This document shows positions 7,560 to 16,107 of a stretch of DNA of 64,000 nucleotides, one piece after another; the first letter of the stretch is position 1; each line of letters starts with the position of its first letter. Both the position numbers and the translations under genes were made by a program. The stretch is from positions 310,001 to 374,000 of the forward strand of contig NZ_CAWVOH010000001.1 in NCBI RefSeq assembly GCF_963930865.1, given 5' to 3'. The notes beneath the pieces were generated by a model, which saw only the letters and a program-made list of their open reading frames with translations, did not search any database and was not told where the DNA came from. The stretch is from Eupransor demetentiae. Lineage in GTDB: Bacteria > Bacillota > Bacilli > Lactobacillales > Lactobacillaceae.

Positions 7560-9477
7560 AAAGATAATCATCTCCGGCTTTGGAAAATGGTCCAATGTTA
7601 CTTTTGATTCCTTGTCTGATTTTCAAATTTTTGCGGGTCCTAATGAAGCTGGAAAATCAACGATGCAGGCCTTTATACTAGGCATCTTCTTTGGTTTTCC
7701 TAATCGCGGGAAGTTCAAAAACACTTACGAACCCCGCAATGGCAGTCGTTATGGGGGTGCCCTTACGGTCCAAGTTGACCAACAGGATTACCGCATCGAA
7801 CGTTATAATCGCTTACACAGTGAGCTAGTAGTCACCAATCTGCAAAATGGCAAAAGCATCGAAAAGGCTCAAGATTGGTTGACCCAATTATTTGGTCCGC
7901 TTGACCAGGATAATTATCAGGAATTGTTCAGTTTTAATAGTGACCAGCTCAATCAGTTACGTAAGTTAAACCAAAATGATTTGAATGAACTTTTCTTGCA
8001 TCTCGGGGATCCAATCCGTCAAAAATGGTGGGCCTATGCCAATCAATTAGACGAAGCGGGGGATGCTGTTTTTGCTAAGGCTAAAACGGCCAAGCGTCCT
8101 TTGAATATGGCCTTAAAGAACTACCAGCATTTGCGATTAAATCAACAGAATCAACAAGGTGAACGCGCGCTTTACCAAAGAAATCAGCAGGAAATCGAAT
8201 CGCTGAAGGTACGTCAAAAGCACTTGCGCGAGCAAAAAGCAGCGTTAGCTAGCCAATTGGAGCAAGCCCGAATAAGCCAACGCGATCAAAGTTTACGCGA
8301 GGAAATGATGGCTTTAAAAGCTGAATTAGATCAAGCGCCTGTCAAGCAAATTGCTGTAACTGATTTACAAAAAGCCCAGCAATTGAACGCCAAAATCAGT
8401 AATCTGTCCCTACAAATTGAAGAAGTTGCTAAGACTGATGAAGACAATGTATCCCAGCCGGAAAGGGCAAGTTGGGAGCTTTTCTTACTGGAATCGGATG
8501 GCTACCTGAAAGGCTTGCTAGCTGGTTCAGCATTGTTACTCCTATTGGCCCTACTCAATCATTGGTCTGGAATAGGCTTAGTAATGTTCTTCGTCTTGGC
8601 GATTCTTGCCGGGGTAGGTCTCTGGCACAATCGACAAAATCGGCAAACTGTGACGGAAGTCAGTCAGCCAAAAGACTTTCTTGAAAACCTTCAGAAGAAT
8701 AAGAATCAGTTAGGTCAAGAATTACAGGACATCCTCTGGCATTACCAGGTCGATGATTTTCCGGCTTTTATCCGTTCTTATCAGCAGCAAGTAAGCCGCG
8801 AACAAAAACTCCAACGCTATCGCGATCTGCAGCGGCAAGTCTCAACAGCATCAGTTGCTGGAGATTTGAATGAGTTACAAACTCGAGCTGCTGCAGTCGA
8901 GGAAGAGTTGGAAGAAAAACAAAGTCGAATAGCGAACCTCTTGGCTGAGCAAAAGCAACTTGCGCGAACGGATAGTGCTTTATTTGAGCAGCAGGATTTA
9001 GCAAACCATCTCTTTGGCATCCAAAACGGCACCTTTGATTATTTGGTTAATAAGCTTTCTGCCAGTTGGATTCAGCAGACCTTGGCCGGTGAACTTGAAC
9101 AAGGCTGGGCTAGAATGATTCAGCAAGCCCAAATTTACTTGGCTCGTTTGACACAAAATTCTTACCGTCAAATTTTCCTTGAAAAAGGGCAGCTTTTGGT
9201 CCGCAATGATGCTCAATTAACTTTCGAGCCCTTTGAACTTTCGCGGGGAACAAGGGAGCAGCTCTATCTGGCAATCCGTTTAGCCATGATTAAAACGATT
9301 AATTTGCCTGAGAGTTTCCCGCTCCTGATTGATGATGCCTTTGTTAATTTCGACCCAGTTCGACGGCAGGAAGTGCTATCATTATTACAAGAAATTTCGC
9401 AAGAAGAGCAGATTTTACTCTGGCTTTTGCCTAGCAGTAAAGTGCCGGTTGGCGCAATTAATTTGGAGGAAAAGTAG
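7549..9477 (+). CDS. yhaN: YhaN-like AAA/SbcC-type ATPase (short form)
   Basis: A 642-residue partner of YhaO. The Walker A motif GPNEAGKST is at residues 30-38 and a long Gln-rich coiled coil spans about 190-300. Two hydrophobic helices near the centre (GLLAGSALLLLLALL and VMFFVLAILAGVGL) are typical of YhaN. More coiled coil follows, then the signature LSRGTREQLYLAIRLA and Walker B LLIDDAFVNFDP. I chose ATG 7549, preceded by GGAGAGG, over the in-frame TTG at 7531. The start overlaps yhaO by 11 bases, suggesting translational coupling. Bacillus YhaN is about 960 residues, so this one has much shorter coiled-coil arms. Confidence 0.87.
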   Translation: MKIKKIIISGFGKWSNVTFDSLSDFQIFAGPNEAGKSTMQAFILGIFFGFPNRGKFKNTYEPRNGSRYGGALTVQVDQQDYRIERYNRLHSELVVTNLQNGKSIEKAQDWLTQLFGPLDQDNYQELFSFNSDQLNQLRKLNQNDLNELFLHLGDPIRQKWWAYANQLDEAGDAVFAKAKTAKRPLNMALKNYQHLRLNQQNQQGERALYQRNQQEIESLKVRQKHLREQKAALASQLEQARISQRDQSLREEMMALKAELDQAPVKQIAVTDLQKAQQLNAKISNLSLQIEEVAKTDEDNVSQPERASWELFLLESDGYLKGLLAGSALLLLLALLNHWSGIGLVMFFVLAILAGVGLWHNRQNRQTVTEVSQPKDFLENLQKNKNQLGQELQDILWHYQVDDFPAFIRSYQQQVSREQKLQRYRDLQRQVSTASVAGDLNELQTRAAAVEEELEEKQSRIANLLAEQKQLARTDSALFEQQDLANHLFGIQNGTFDYLVNKLSASWIQQTLAGELEQGWARMIQQAQIYLARLTQNSYRQIFLEKGQLLVRNDAQLTFEPFELSRGTREQLYLAIRLAMIKTINLPESFPLLIDDAFVNFDPVRRQEVLSLLQEISQEEQILLWLLPSSKVPVGAINLEEK

Positions 9478-10431
9478 ATGACAAAATTACTGACGCAGTA
9501 CCAGGAAAATGACCATTTGGATCTTTTTGCTCTGATTAAAAGTGCTGATGTTCGCTTGACTAAGACCGGCAAGCAATACATCAGCTTGGTATTCTCCGAC
9601 CGGTCTGGCGACTTGCCCGGTAATCTTTGGGATGCCAAGTCTGACCAAATCCAAGAGTTTGTGACCGGTAAAATCGTAAAACTGCAGGGTGTTCGGGGAT
9701 CTTTCAAGGACCAGCCACAAGTTCAAATTACCTCTTTGCGTTTGGCCGAAGCAGGGGAACCCGATAACCCAGCAGAATTTATGGCCCATGCACCGGTTAA
9801 AAAATCGGATATGGAAGAGCAGTTAAACGACTATCTGCTTCAGATTTCACAGCCAACCTGGAATCGCATTATCCGTAAGCTCTTTAATAAGTTCCATGAT
9901 GATTTCCTAAATTACCCAGCAGCGAAAAAGAATCACCATGCCTTTTCTGGAGGATTGGCCTTTCATTCACTGTCGATTGCGCATTTAGCTGAATCAGTCG
10001 CTGACCAATATCCGCAGTTGAATCGTGATTTGCTCTTATCAGGAGCCTTGCTACATGACCTGGGGAAGGTGATTGAACTTTCTGGCCCAGTCGCCACCGA
10101 ATATACTTTGGCTGGCGATTTAATCGGGCACATCTCCATTATCGATGAGCAATTAGTTTTGGCAGCAAACGAGTTGAACTTTGATTTGAATAGCGAGGAA
10201 CTTTTAATTCTTCGCCACGTTGTACTATCGCATCACGGTTTGTTAGAGTACGGTTCGCCTGTGCGTCCTGAATTGATGGAAGCTGAAATACTGCACCAGT
10301 TGGATAATCTCGATGCCTCCATGCAAATGATGACGGGTGCACTTGATAAGACGGCTAACGGTGAATTTTCTAAGCGTATTTTTGGCCTCGATAATCGTCG
10401 CTTTTACAAGCCTAGTGAATTTGACCAATAA
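9478..10431 (+). CDS. yhaM: 3'-5' exoribonuclease YhaM
   Basis: YhaM trims RNA, and in some reports single-stranded DNA, from the 3' end. The 317 residues have an N-terminal OB-fold (about 15-85) and an HD hydrolase domain with HHAFSGGLAFHSLSI and LLHDLGKVIEL supplying metal-binding His/Asp. A further ligand region is ILRHVVLSHHG. The ATG follows the yhaN stop with no gap (TAGATG), so the three genes are a coupled operon under the SOS box. It ends at a bidirectional terminator shared with prsA. Confidence 0.93.
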   Translation: MTKLLTQYQENDHLDLFALIKSADVRLTKTGKQYISLVFSDRSGDLPGNLWDAKSDQIQEFVTGKIVKLQGVRGSFKDQPQVQITSLRLAEAGEPDNPAEFMAHAPVKKSDMEEQLNDYLLQISQPTWNRIIRKLFNKFHDDFLNYPAAKKNHHAFSGGLAFHSLSIAHLAESVADQYPQLNRDLLLSGALLHDLGKVIELSGPVATEYTLAGDLIGHISIIDEQLVLAANELNFDLNSEELLILRHVVLSHHGLLEYGSPVRPELMEAEILHQLDNLDASMQMMTGALDKTANGEFSKRIFGLDNRRFYKPSEFDQ

Positions 10432-10464
10432 AAAAAGCCTCAGCAATTTGCTGAAGCTTTTTTA
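10431..10464. terminator. Bidirectional terminator between yhaM and prsA
   Basis: An A-run, AGCCTCAGCAA / TTGCTGAAGCT stem and a T-run serve both converging genes. Confidence 0.85.
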
Positions 10465-10466
10465 TT

Positions 10467-11375
10467 TTACTTAGAAACACCGGCAGTCATGTAACCAGAA
10501 AGGGCATTCTTCAAATCAGAATCCTTCACGTTTACATCGGCCTTACGAAGAATTTTACCGATAATCTTGTTAATGCTTGATTGATTCTTTGAGTTACCAA
10601 TGAAGTCATTAGTAAGCTTATCCTTCAACTTAGTTTCAATCTGCTTTTCAGAAGGCTTCTTTGCCATCTTGTCTAATTTGATGACGTAGTAAGCACCGTT
10701 TGCACCCTTAACAGGGGAATCGGAAGTATTGCCAACATTCATATTAAAGGCTGCCTTACGGACGGCTTCTTCAGGTGTGCTGCTAGTTGAATCAAAAGTA
10801 GGAAGCTGACCAGTAGCTGAAGCGGCATTGTTCTTGGTTGAGTACTTCTTGTAAACGGAAGCCCAGCTTGAACCATTTGACAAGGCATCAATGGCTGCTT
10901 GAGCCTTATCTTCACTACTTGTGGTAATCAATGAGATAGTGGTGTCGGGAACATAGCTCTTGTAAGCCTTGTCCAAGTCTGACTGACTAATCTTGTGATT
11001 GTCCTTAATTGCAGCAGTTTGCAACATATTCAAGCGGATGTTGTTCTTAACCTGTTGGTCTGTGTATCCGTTTGAAGCCAAGTAGGCTTTATAGTTTGCA
11101 TCTGAACCAAACTGAGCTCTCTGAGTTTCATAGGCTTGGTCAGTTTGCTTCTTAGTAACGTCCTTACCGTAATAATGTTCGAGAACTTTACGGACAGACA
11201 TTTGAGCAAATTCTTGTTGACCGGCCTGTGAAGCCTTTACATCATCATAATATTCCTTCTGAGTAATCTTTCCGGCAGATGATGACATGACCGTTTTGGA
11301 TGAATTGAAGTAGAGATAGACCAAACCGCCAATAAAGACAACGGCTAGCAATCCCCATACGAGTTTGCGACGCAT
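10467..11375 (-). CDS. prsA: PrsA-type parvulin foldase, membrane anchored without lipobox
   Basis: PrsA folds secreted proteins and PBPs outside the membrane. The 302-residue protein has an N-terminal hydrophobic segment (about 5-25) and an NC region of charged helices. A parvulin peptidyl-prolyl isomerase-like core spans about 130-240 (GSSWASVYKKYST, NGAYYVIKLDK), with a C-terminal helical part. Unlike most PrsA proteins it has no cysteine anywhere, so it cannot be a lipoprotein and is probably held by the uncleaved N-terminal helix. The yhaM-prsA neighbourhood is conserved in Firmicutes. The binding site is AGAAGGG. Confidence 0.85.
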   Translation of the reverse strand: MRRKLVWGLLAVVFIGGLVYLYFNSSKTVMSSSAGKITQKEYYDDVKASQAGQQEFAQMSVRKVLEHYYGKDVTKKQTDQAYETQRAQFGSDANYKAYLASNGYTDQQVKNNIRLNMLQTAAIKDNHKISQSDLDKAYKSYVPDTTISLITTSSEDKAQAAIDALSNGSSWASVYKKYSTKNNAASATGQLPTFDSTSSTPEEAVRKAAFNMNVGNTSDSPVKGANGAYYVIKLDKMAKKPSEKQIETKLKDKLTNDFIGNSKNQSSINKIIGKILRKADVNVKDSDLKNALSGYMTAGVSK

Positions 11376-11429
11376 AATAAATCCCTTCTAAATTAATAGT
11401 AATATAAAGTACAGTTTACCATATTTGGC

Positions 11430-11669
11430 TTAATGGTGGTATTTTGCTAATTCAGCCTGCATGTCTTTTTGGGCTTCTTGAATGCGGTCCAAATGGGGCT
11501 TGTTCTTGAAGTTCATCTTGTTGACTTCAGTTTGAACGTCTTGGACAAGTTCTTGACTGGAAGCTACTTGTGCCTGCAAAAGCTTAACTTGCGCGGAGAG
11601 CTTCTTAGCGTTTTGGCTGAAGTCCTTAACGTCAGAAAAGAGGCCCTTGATGTTATCGATAAATTTCAT
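11430..11669 (-). CDS. Small coiled-coil protein, unassigned
   Basis: A 79-residue protein, strongly helical and charged, with a heptad-like run of leucines and valines at residues 25-50 (KKLSAQVKLLQAQVASSQEL). It has no signal peptide or membrane segment. It overlaps the stop of the hit gene by one base, so it is translated with hit. A YtxH-like or structural role is possible but I do not recognise a family. It reads as a real gene from its position and codon use. Confidence 0.7.
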   Translation of the reverse strand: MKFIDNIKGLFSDVKDFSQNAKKLSAQVKLLQAQVASSQELVQDVQTEVNKMNFKNKPHLDRIQEAQKDMQAELAKYHH

Positions 11670-12103
11670 TACATCTTCTCCATTTCTTTGGCGATTTGGT
11701 TCGCAATGTTCTGATAGCGTTCTGCTGAAAAATCAGCTGAGTGATCGATGGTAGGAGCCAGCTGGGCATTCAAGTTATCATCGTCATATCGTGGAATCAG
11801 ATGCCAGTGTGAATGCAAAACCGTTTGACCGGCAGAAACACCGTTGTTGGACTGAATGTTAATGCCGGTAATCTTGTCGTCGCTAGCCTTAATGGCGCGC
11901 GCCAAAATTGGCAACTTCAAAAGAACCTTGCGTGCAATATCATCAGTGTAATCAAAAATATTATCAACGTGTTGCTTAGGAACGAGAAGGGTATGTCCAG
12001 GTGTAACCTGGGAAATATCCAAGAAGGCTAACACATCGTCGTCTTCATAAACTTTGTAGCAGGGAATTTCACCCTTAATAATCTGGTCAAAGATATCAGC
12101 CAT
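11669..12103 (-). CDS. hit: HIT family nucleotide hydrolase
   Basis: A 144-residue histidine-triad protein; members hydrolyse nucleoside phosphoramidates or dinucleotides. The active-site triad reads VLHSHWHLIPR near residue 100, and the N-terminus ADIFDQIIKGEIPCYKVYEDD is typical of the Hit/Hint subfamily. Two ATGs are adjacent. I take the second (12103), because AAAGGAG is then at a normal distance, but 12106 is possible. In Firmicutes hit lies divergent from ecsAB, as here. Confidence 0.93.
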   Translation of the reverse strand: MADIFDQIIKGEIPCYKVYEDDDVLAFLDISQVTPGHTLLVPKQHVDNIFDYTDDIARKVLLKLPILARAIKASDDKITGINIQSNNGVSAGQTVLHSHWHLIPRYDDDNLNAQLAPTIDHSADFSAERYQNIANQIAKEMEKM

Positions 12104-12155
12104 CATTTTCTCCTTTAAATGTAGAACTATTTTTATTATAGCAAAAGTATCTTGA

Positions 12156-12164
12156 TGTTATAAT
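12156..12164 (+). promoter_or_regulatory. Extended -10 of a probably leaderless ecsA
   Basis: TG-T-TATAAT, with TATAAT at 12159-12164, only seven bases before the ATG at 12172. No good -35 is seen. Transcription should begin at or next to the start codon. Confidence 0.6.
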
Positions 12165-12171
12165 GTTCTTT

Positions 12172-12909
12172 ATGGGACTTATCATTAACAATTTATCCGG
12201 TGGCTACGCTGGTAACAACGTACTTCGAAACATTTCTTTTGAAGTTCCAGCAGGCAAAATTGTTGCCTTAATTGGCTTAAATGGGGCTGGAAAGTCAACG
12301 ACCATTAAACATATCATTGGCGAACGTTTGCCCTACACCGGTTCAATTACCTTGGATGGCGTGGATATCACCAAAGATCCGACTGATTTTAAAAACCAGC
12401 TGGCCTACATACCCGAACAACCCATTCTTTACGATGAATTGACCTTGGAAGAACATCTCCACTTAATGCTGGCGAGTCATCACTTGGATAACGCGGCGCA
12501 CTGGAAGCGAGCCATGGAACTGTTAGGTTTCTTCCACTTGGAAGATAAATTGCACTGGTTACCAGTTAACCTTTCCAAGGGCATGCGTCAAAAAATTATG
12601 ATTGTGGCCGCCTTCATGTTGGACCGCGACTTAATTATTATCGACGAGCCTTTTATTGGTTTAGATTCACCATCGCAACGTGACTTAATCCATTTGATTA
12701 AGGAACAAAAAGAGGCGGGACGCTCCGTACTCGTGACGACGCACTTGCTTTCAGCGGCCAAGCACTTCGTTGACGATTTCGTCGTCTTACAGGATGGTAA
12801 AATCGAATTTATCGGCAGTCCCGTTGAAATGGCTGAAAGCCACGGTTTGACGATGGATACCTTGGATAACTTCTTTGACATTGCAAGAGGGGACCGAGAC
12901 GACTTATGA
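12172..12909 (+). CDS. ecsA: ABC transporter ATP-binding protein EcsA
   Basis: A 245-residue ATPase of the Ecs exporter, which in Bacillus influences protein secretion and intramembrane proteolysis. Walker A is GLNGAGKST, the signature LSKGMRQKIMI, Walker B DLIIIDEPFIGLD and the H-loop VTTHLL. An in-frame ATG at 12163 overlaps the TATAAT itself, so 12172 (MGLIINNLSGGY) is the likely start. No ribosome binding site precedes it, which fits a leaderless mRNA. It overlaps ecsB by four bases. Confidence 0.92.
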   Translation: MGLIINNLSGGYAGNNVLRNISFEVPAGKIVALIGLNGAGKSTTIKHIIGERLPYTGSITLDGVDITKDPTDFKNQLAYIPEQPILYDELTLEEHLHLMLASHHLDNAAHWKRAMELLGFFHLEDKLHWLPVNLSKGMRQKIMIVAAFMLDRDLIIIDEPFIGLDSPSQRDLIHLIKEQKEAGRSVLVTTHLLSAAKHFVDDFVVLQDGKIEFIGSPVEMAESHGLTMDTLDNFFDIARGDRDDL

Positions 12910-14186
12910 ATTTTCGAAAAATATACTGGCAGCGTTTGAGGCAAGCGCAGGCCGTTAACGTTAAATATTTACGTTTCCTTTTCAACGATAATTTTGTTAT
13001 GTTTTTAATTATTTTCTTCGGCTTGGTATTGATTGCCTTTCGAATTCTGCTTTCGCATCCTAACTCGAGTCCCTTTTGGCAAACGGGTTGGTGGCAGTAT
13101 GGTAGCTTTGTTTGGCTCATAATCGGCCTGCAGTTTGGTGACTTGGTGACTTTAATCAAGCCGGCTGATCGTCTTTTTTTCCTTGGAAATGATCGGGATA
13201 TGGTACGCCATTATTTACCGGAAGCTTTGCGTTTTTCCTACGTTCTCGCGGTCGTTTGGCAATTAGGCTTTGTGCTGGCGATTTCACCAATCCTGGTGCG
13301 AATTGGAATTGATAATCCGATTATTGTTTCGGCCATGATTGCCTTTCTATGTTCTTATAAGCTCGTTTTGTTAATGCAGGTTCGCGAAAAACTCTTTTTG
13401 CGCCCTCGCAGCGACTTCACCGTCGTTATTTTTGAACGTGGCACTTTACCAGAAGCCATGCTTTATCACTTCCTTTATCCGGCCGTTGGTTTGGGTTTGG
13501 TCATGTTCATGCCGACTACCATTAGCGTGATTTTCACGGCCTGCTGGTTAGCACTGTTAGGTCTCATCTGGCTATGGCACCATCGTACTTCCCGATTGAA
13601 GTGGGATTCCTACGCGATGAACTGGGAAGCAACCATTCAGCATGCCAATCGACATAATCGGCGTTTGGAACGCTTTTATGCCTTGTTTGCCGAAACGCCA
13701 AGGCAAGAGCGATTGGTTCGTAGGCGCGCCTACCTTGATCCACTTTTGCACTGGTTTGTCGACGGTCGACCTGTTAATTACCGTCTTTTCATTACGCGCT
13801 TTTTCCGTTCCGATACCATCTTGCCAATTGTTTTTCGACTATGCCTACTCGCTGATTTGATACTCATCAATCTTTCAAAGAGTTCAATCATCATATCGGC
13901 TACAGTTGCTGCCGTTGTGGTCTTTCTGGTTGATTTTCAGATTTTGCCACTTTTTGCGGATACTCGGCAGAATCTCTGGACACGGATTTTACCAATCGGT
14001 ATTAACCGCCAGCGCAGTGATTTCACGCAGATTATGTTGAACATTAATTTGACCGTGACTTTGGTGATGCTCTTGGCCAATATTTTTATGCCGGTTCACC
14101 TAATTGCAACGGCGATTGGTGGTCTTCTCATGATTGCCTTTATGCGTCTCTTCTATATTCCCCGTTATCTTAATAAAATTCAGTAA
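12906..14186 (+). CDS. ecsB: ABC transporter permease EcsB
   Basis: The membrane partner of EcsA: 426 residues with several hydrophobic stretches (about 35-55, 70-85, 110-165, 190-225 and 320-420) and a charged cytosolic loop around 230-290. The ATGA overlap with ecsA shows coupling. The size and position match EcsB, and the substrate of the exporter is not known from sequence. The next gene, trmB, follows by 13 bases and may be cotranscribed. Confidence 0.88.
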   Translation: MNFRKIYWQRLRQAQAVNVKYLRFLFNDNFVMFLIIFFGLVLIAFRILLSHPNSSPFWQTGWWQYGSFVWLIIGLQFGDLVTLIKPADRLFFLGNDRDMVRHYLPEALRFSYVLAVVWQLGFVLAISPILVRIGIDNPIIVSAMIAFLCSYKLVLLMQVREKLFLRPRSDFTVVIFERGTLPEAMLYHFLYPAVGLGLVMFMPTTISVIFTACWLALLGLIWLWHHRTSRLKWDSYAMNWEATIQHANRHNRRLERFYALFAETPRQERLVRRRAYLDPLLHWFVDGRPVNYRLFITRFFRSDTILPIVFRLCLLADLILINLSKSSIIISATVAAVVVFLVDFQILPLFADTRQNLWTRILPIGINRQRSDFTQIMLNINLTVTLVMLLANIFMPVHLIATAIGGLLMIAFMRLFYIPRYLNKIQ

Positions 14187-14199
14187 AGCGAGAAAGTAA

Positions 14200-14859
14200 A
14201 TGCACTTACGATCAAAACCATGGGCCAAGCCTTGGCTTGAAGCCCACCAAGATCTTGTTATTCCTCAGGATGCTGCCACCGAATTACGTGGTAGTTGGCA
14301 GGGCCAGTTTGCCAAGCAACAACCGATTCACGTTGAAATTGGATCCGGCAAAGGGCAGTTTATTATGAACATGGCCTTGGCCCATCCCGACATCAACTAC
14401 ATTGGAATGGAAATCCAGGAGACGGCTGTAGCAATTGCGGCCCGGAAAAGTTTTGACAGCGTGGGTATCTTACCCAATCTTCGTTATATTTATGGAAACG
14501 GGAATGGTGTTGAAACCTATTTTGAAAAGGGTGAAATTGATAAGATTTACCTGAATTTCTCTGATCCCTGGCCTAAGACCCGTCACGAAGCACGCCGCCT
14601 AACTTATAAGAGCTTTTTGAAGTCTTATGAAGCGGTCTTGCCGGAACATGGGGAAGTGGAATTTAAGACTGATAACCGTCATCTCTTTGAATATTCCTTA
14701 GTTTCCTTTATGAAGTACGGCATGCGCTGGGAAGCCGACGATTACAGCATGGACTTGCATGCTGATCCTGATAAGGTTGAAGGCAATATTAAGACGGAAT
14801 ACGAAGAAAAGTTCCTTGCCAAGGGACAGCCAATCTATAAGATCACAGCACACTTCTAA
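14200..14859 (+). CDS. trmB: tRNA (guanine-N7-)-methyltransferase
   Basis: TrmB methylates G46 in the variable loop of tRNA using S-adenosylmethionine. The 219 residues contain the SAM motif VEIGSGKGQFI and the family motif LNFSDPWPKTRH, with the ending KGQPIYKI typical of TrmB. In Lactobacillales it commonly follows ecsB. It ends at a strong hairpin shared with a converging gene. Confidence 0.95.
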   Translation: MHLRSKPWAKPWLEAHQDLVIPQDAATELRGSWQGQFAKQQPIHVEIGSGKGQFIMNMALAHPDINYIGMEIQETAVAIAARKSFDSVGILPNLRYIYGNGNGVETYFEKGEIDKIYLNFSDPWPKTRHEARRLTYKSFLKSYEAVLPEHGEVEFKTDNRHLFEYSLVSFMKYGMRWEADDYSMDLHADPDKVEGNIKTEYEEKFLAKGQPIYKITAHF

Positions 14860-14862
14860 AAC

Positions 14863-14895
14863 AAAAAGCTCGAAGCATTATGCTTCGAGCTTTTT
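14863..14895. terminator. Bidirectional terminator
   Basis: AAAAAGCTCGAAGCA / TGCTTCGAGCTTTTT, one of the longest perfect stems in the window, between trmB and the converging gene at 14897. Confidence 0.9.
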
Positions 14896-14896
14896 A

Positions 14897-15409
14897 TTAT
14901 TGTTGATTAGCGAGATGGTAGAGCCTTGATTCCGCCTTAAGTTGGCGGTTAAGTTGATCAATAATCTTTTCGCGACTCGCTGAGGAGTGGTTTAAAGGAC
15001 TCGTACTCTTAATGATGACGACTTGGAAATCCTTATCAAGCAGGGAGGCAATGCTACTGTCAATGCGGTAATTACCCTTATTAGCATTTTCTGCAAGACT
15101 AACAATTCCCTGATTGCCGTAGAGTGCTTCCTTTAACTTGGCTTGATCATGGACTCCAAGTTGCTTGGCGTTGCTCTGCCAAATTTGATCGGCATCAGAT
15201 TTGATAGCCGCAAGCTTTTGCTTTGGAGAATGATTAAAGCCTTCAAAATCAGTTAACATGGCGTCGACTTGTTTGCGACTTTTGGTCACGTGATGATACT
15301 CATTTTGTGACAGGCTGACACCGGCAAAACGCGGGCGTTGATTTAAAAAGAGGAGGGCCACAACAAGGGACACAATGATTAGAATTGAAGCAAGAAAGGC
15401 TTTTTTCAT
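14897..15409 (-). CDS. Membrane-anchored protein, unassigned
   Basis: A 170-residue protein with a single N-terminal hydrophobic helix (about 5-23) and an extracellular, helical and charged remainder. The topology, a positively charged start and then an export-type helix, and the spaced lysines resemble a shortened PrsA-like exported protein, but no parvulin motif is seen. The binding site AAGGAG is well placed. Two small minus-strand genes precede it with short gaps, so the three may form one unit. I do not recognise a family. Confidence 0.65.
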   Translation of the reverse strand: MKKAFLASILIIVSLVVALLFLNQRPRFAGVSLSQNEYHHVTKSRKQVDAMLTDFEGFNHSPKQKLAAIKSDADQIWQSNAKQLGVHDQAKLKEALYGNQGIVSLAENANKGNYRIDSSIASLLDKDFQVVIIKSTSPLNHSSASREKIIDQLNRQLKAESRLYHLANQQ

Positions 15410-15432
15410 AGCATTCTCCTTTTCAGAACAGA

Positions 15433-15708
15433 TTACTGGTCATCGTGGTGATCTTGATTGACTTCAGTAAATTCACCTTCCAAAATGTCATCTTCAGGAT
15501 CGCTAGCTTGGCTGCGAGCATTGAAGTAGTTTAAAAGGCGGTAGAGCAACCAGATGATTAAACCGATGATTACGATATATTTGAAGGCCCCAATAAATAG
15601 GATAAAGAATAGGATAAAGAAGCCCAATCCCAAGCCGACATAGCGACCACGGCCGGTTAATGCTTGGCCCAAAATCAACAAGAGGGCAATGATAATTAGA
15701 AAAGTCAT
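15433..15708 (-). CDS. Small membrane protein, unassigned
   Basis: A 91-residue protein with two or three closely packed hydrophobic segments (2-18, 24-40 and 44-60) separated by a Gly/Arg turn. The acidic C-terminal tail is rich in Asp, Glu and His. It begins just after the upstream gene (15718) behind a GGAGG site. This topology is common among small membrane-stress proteins, but there is no motif to name it. Confidence 0.65.
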   Translation of the reverse strand: MTFLIIIALLLILGQALTGRGRYVGLGLGFFILFFILFIGAFKYIVIIGLIIWLLYRLLNYFNARSQASDPEDDILEGEFTEVNQDHHDDQ

Positions 15709-15717
15709 AAGACCTCC

Positions 15718-15969
15718 TTACGATTCAATAAAACTTCGGTTATTGCGGAAACCAGGGATGGCAAGCTTAGCGGCCAATTGGTCAGGGAAGCGTTGTACGT
15801 GCACGTTAACAACATCAGAATTTGCGAAAAGTTCAATGCGTTGAACTAAGTAGTGGGGGCTGTGAACATCCGAGCCCATTGAGATGACATCACCGGCGTG
15901 TGGTGCTTGCGGTAGTTTAACGTCCGTTTCGACCCGTGCCGATGAAATAATAAAGTTGTATTGTGCCAT
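15718..15969 (-). CDS. Small conserved-looking protein, unassigned
   Basis: An 83-residue soluble protein with alternating beta-like segments (QYNFIISSARVETDV, HYLVQRIELF, VVNVHVQRF) and no membrane helix. The binding site AGGAACC is moderate. It is first of three minus-strand genes that run to the terminator at 14863. No family recognised. Confidence 0.6.
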   Translation of the reverse strand: MAQYNFIISSARVETDVKLPQAPHAGDVISMGSDVHSPHYLVQRIELFANSDVVNVHVQRFPDQLAAKLAIPGFRNNRSFIES

Positions 15970-16071
15970 GGTTCCTCCAGCTGTTTAAAGGTTTTGATGC
16001 CTCTATTTTAACACGATTTGGGTGCCATCGTTTCGTACCCAAGAACTGCATCTAAGTTTTGGAAAGGGAAC

Positions 16072-16098
16072 AAAAAAAGCCAACCATTTATGGTTGGC
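16072..16098 (-). terminator. Terminator downstream of tRNA-Arg
   Basis: On the minus strand GCCAACCA-TAAA-TGGTTGGC followed by seven T, ten bases after the tRNA 3' end. Confidence 0.85.
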
Positions 16099-16107
16099 GA
16101 AAATTAG

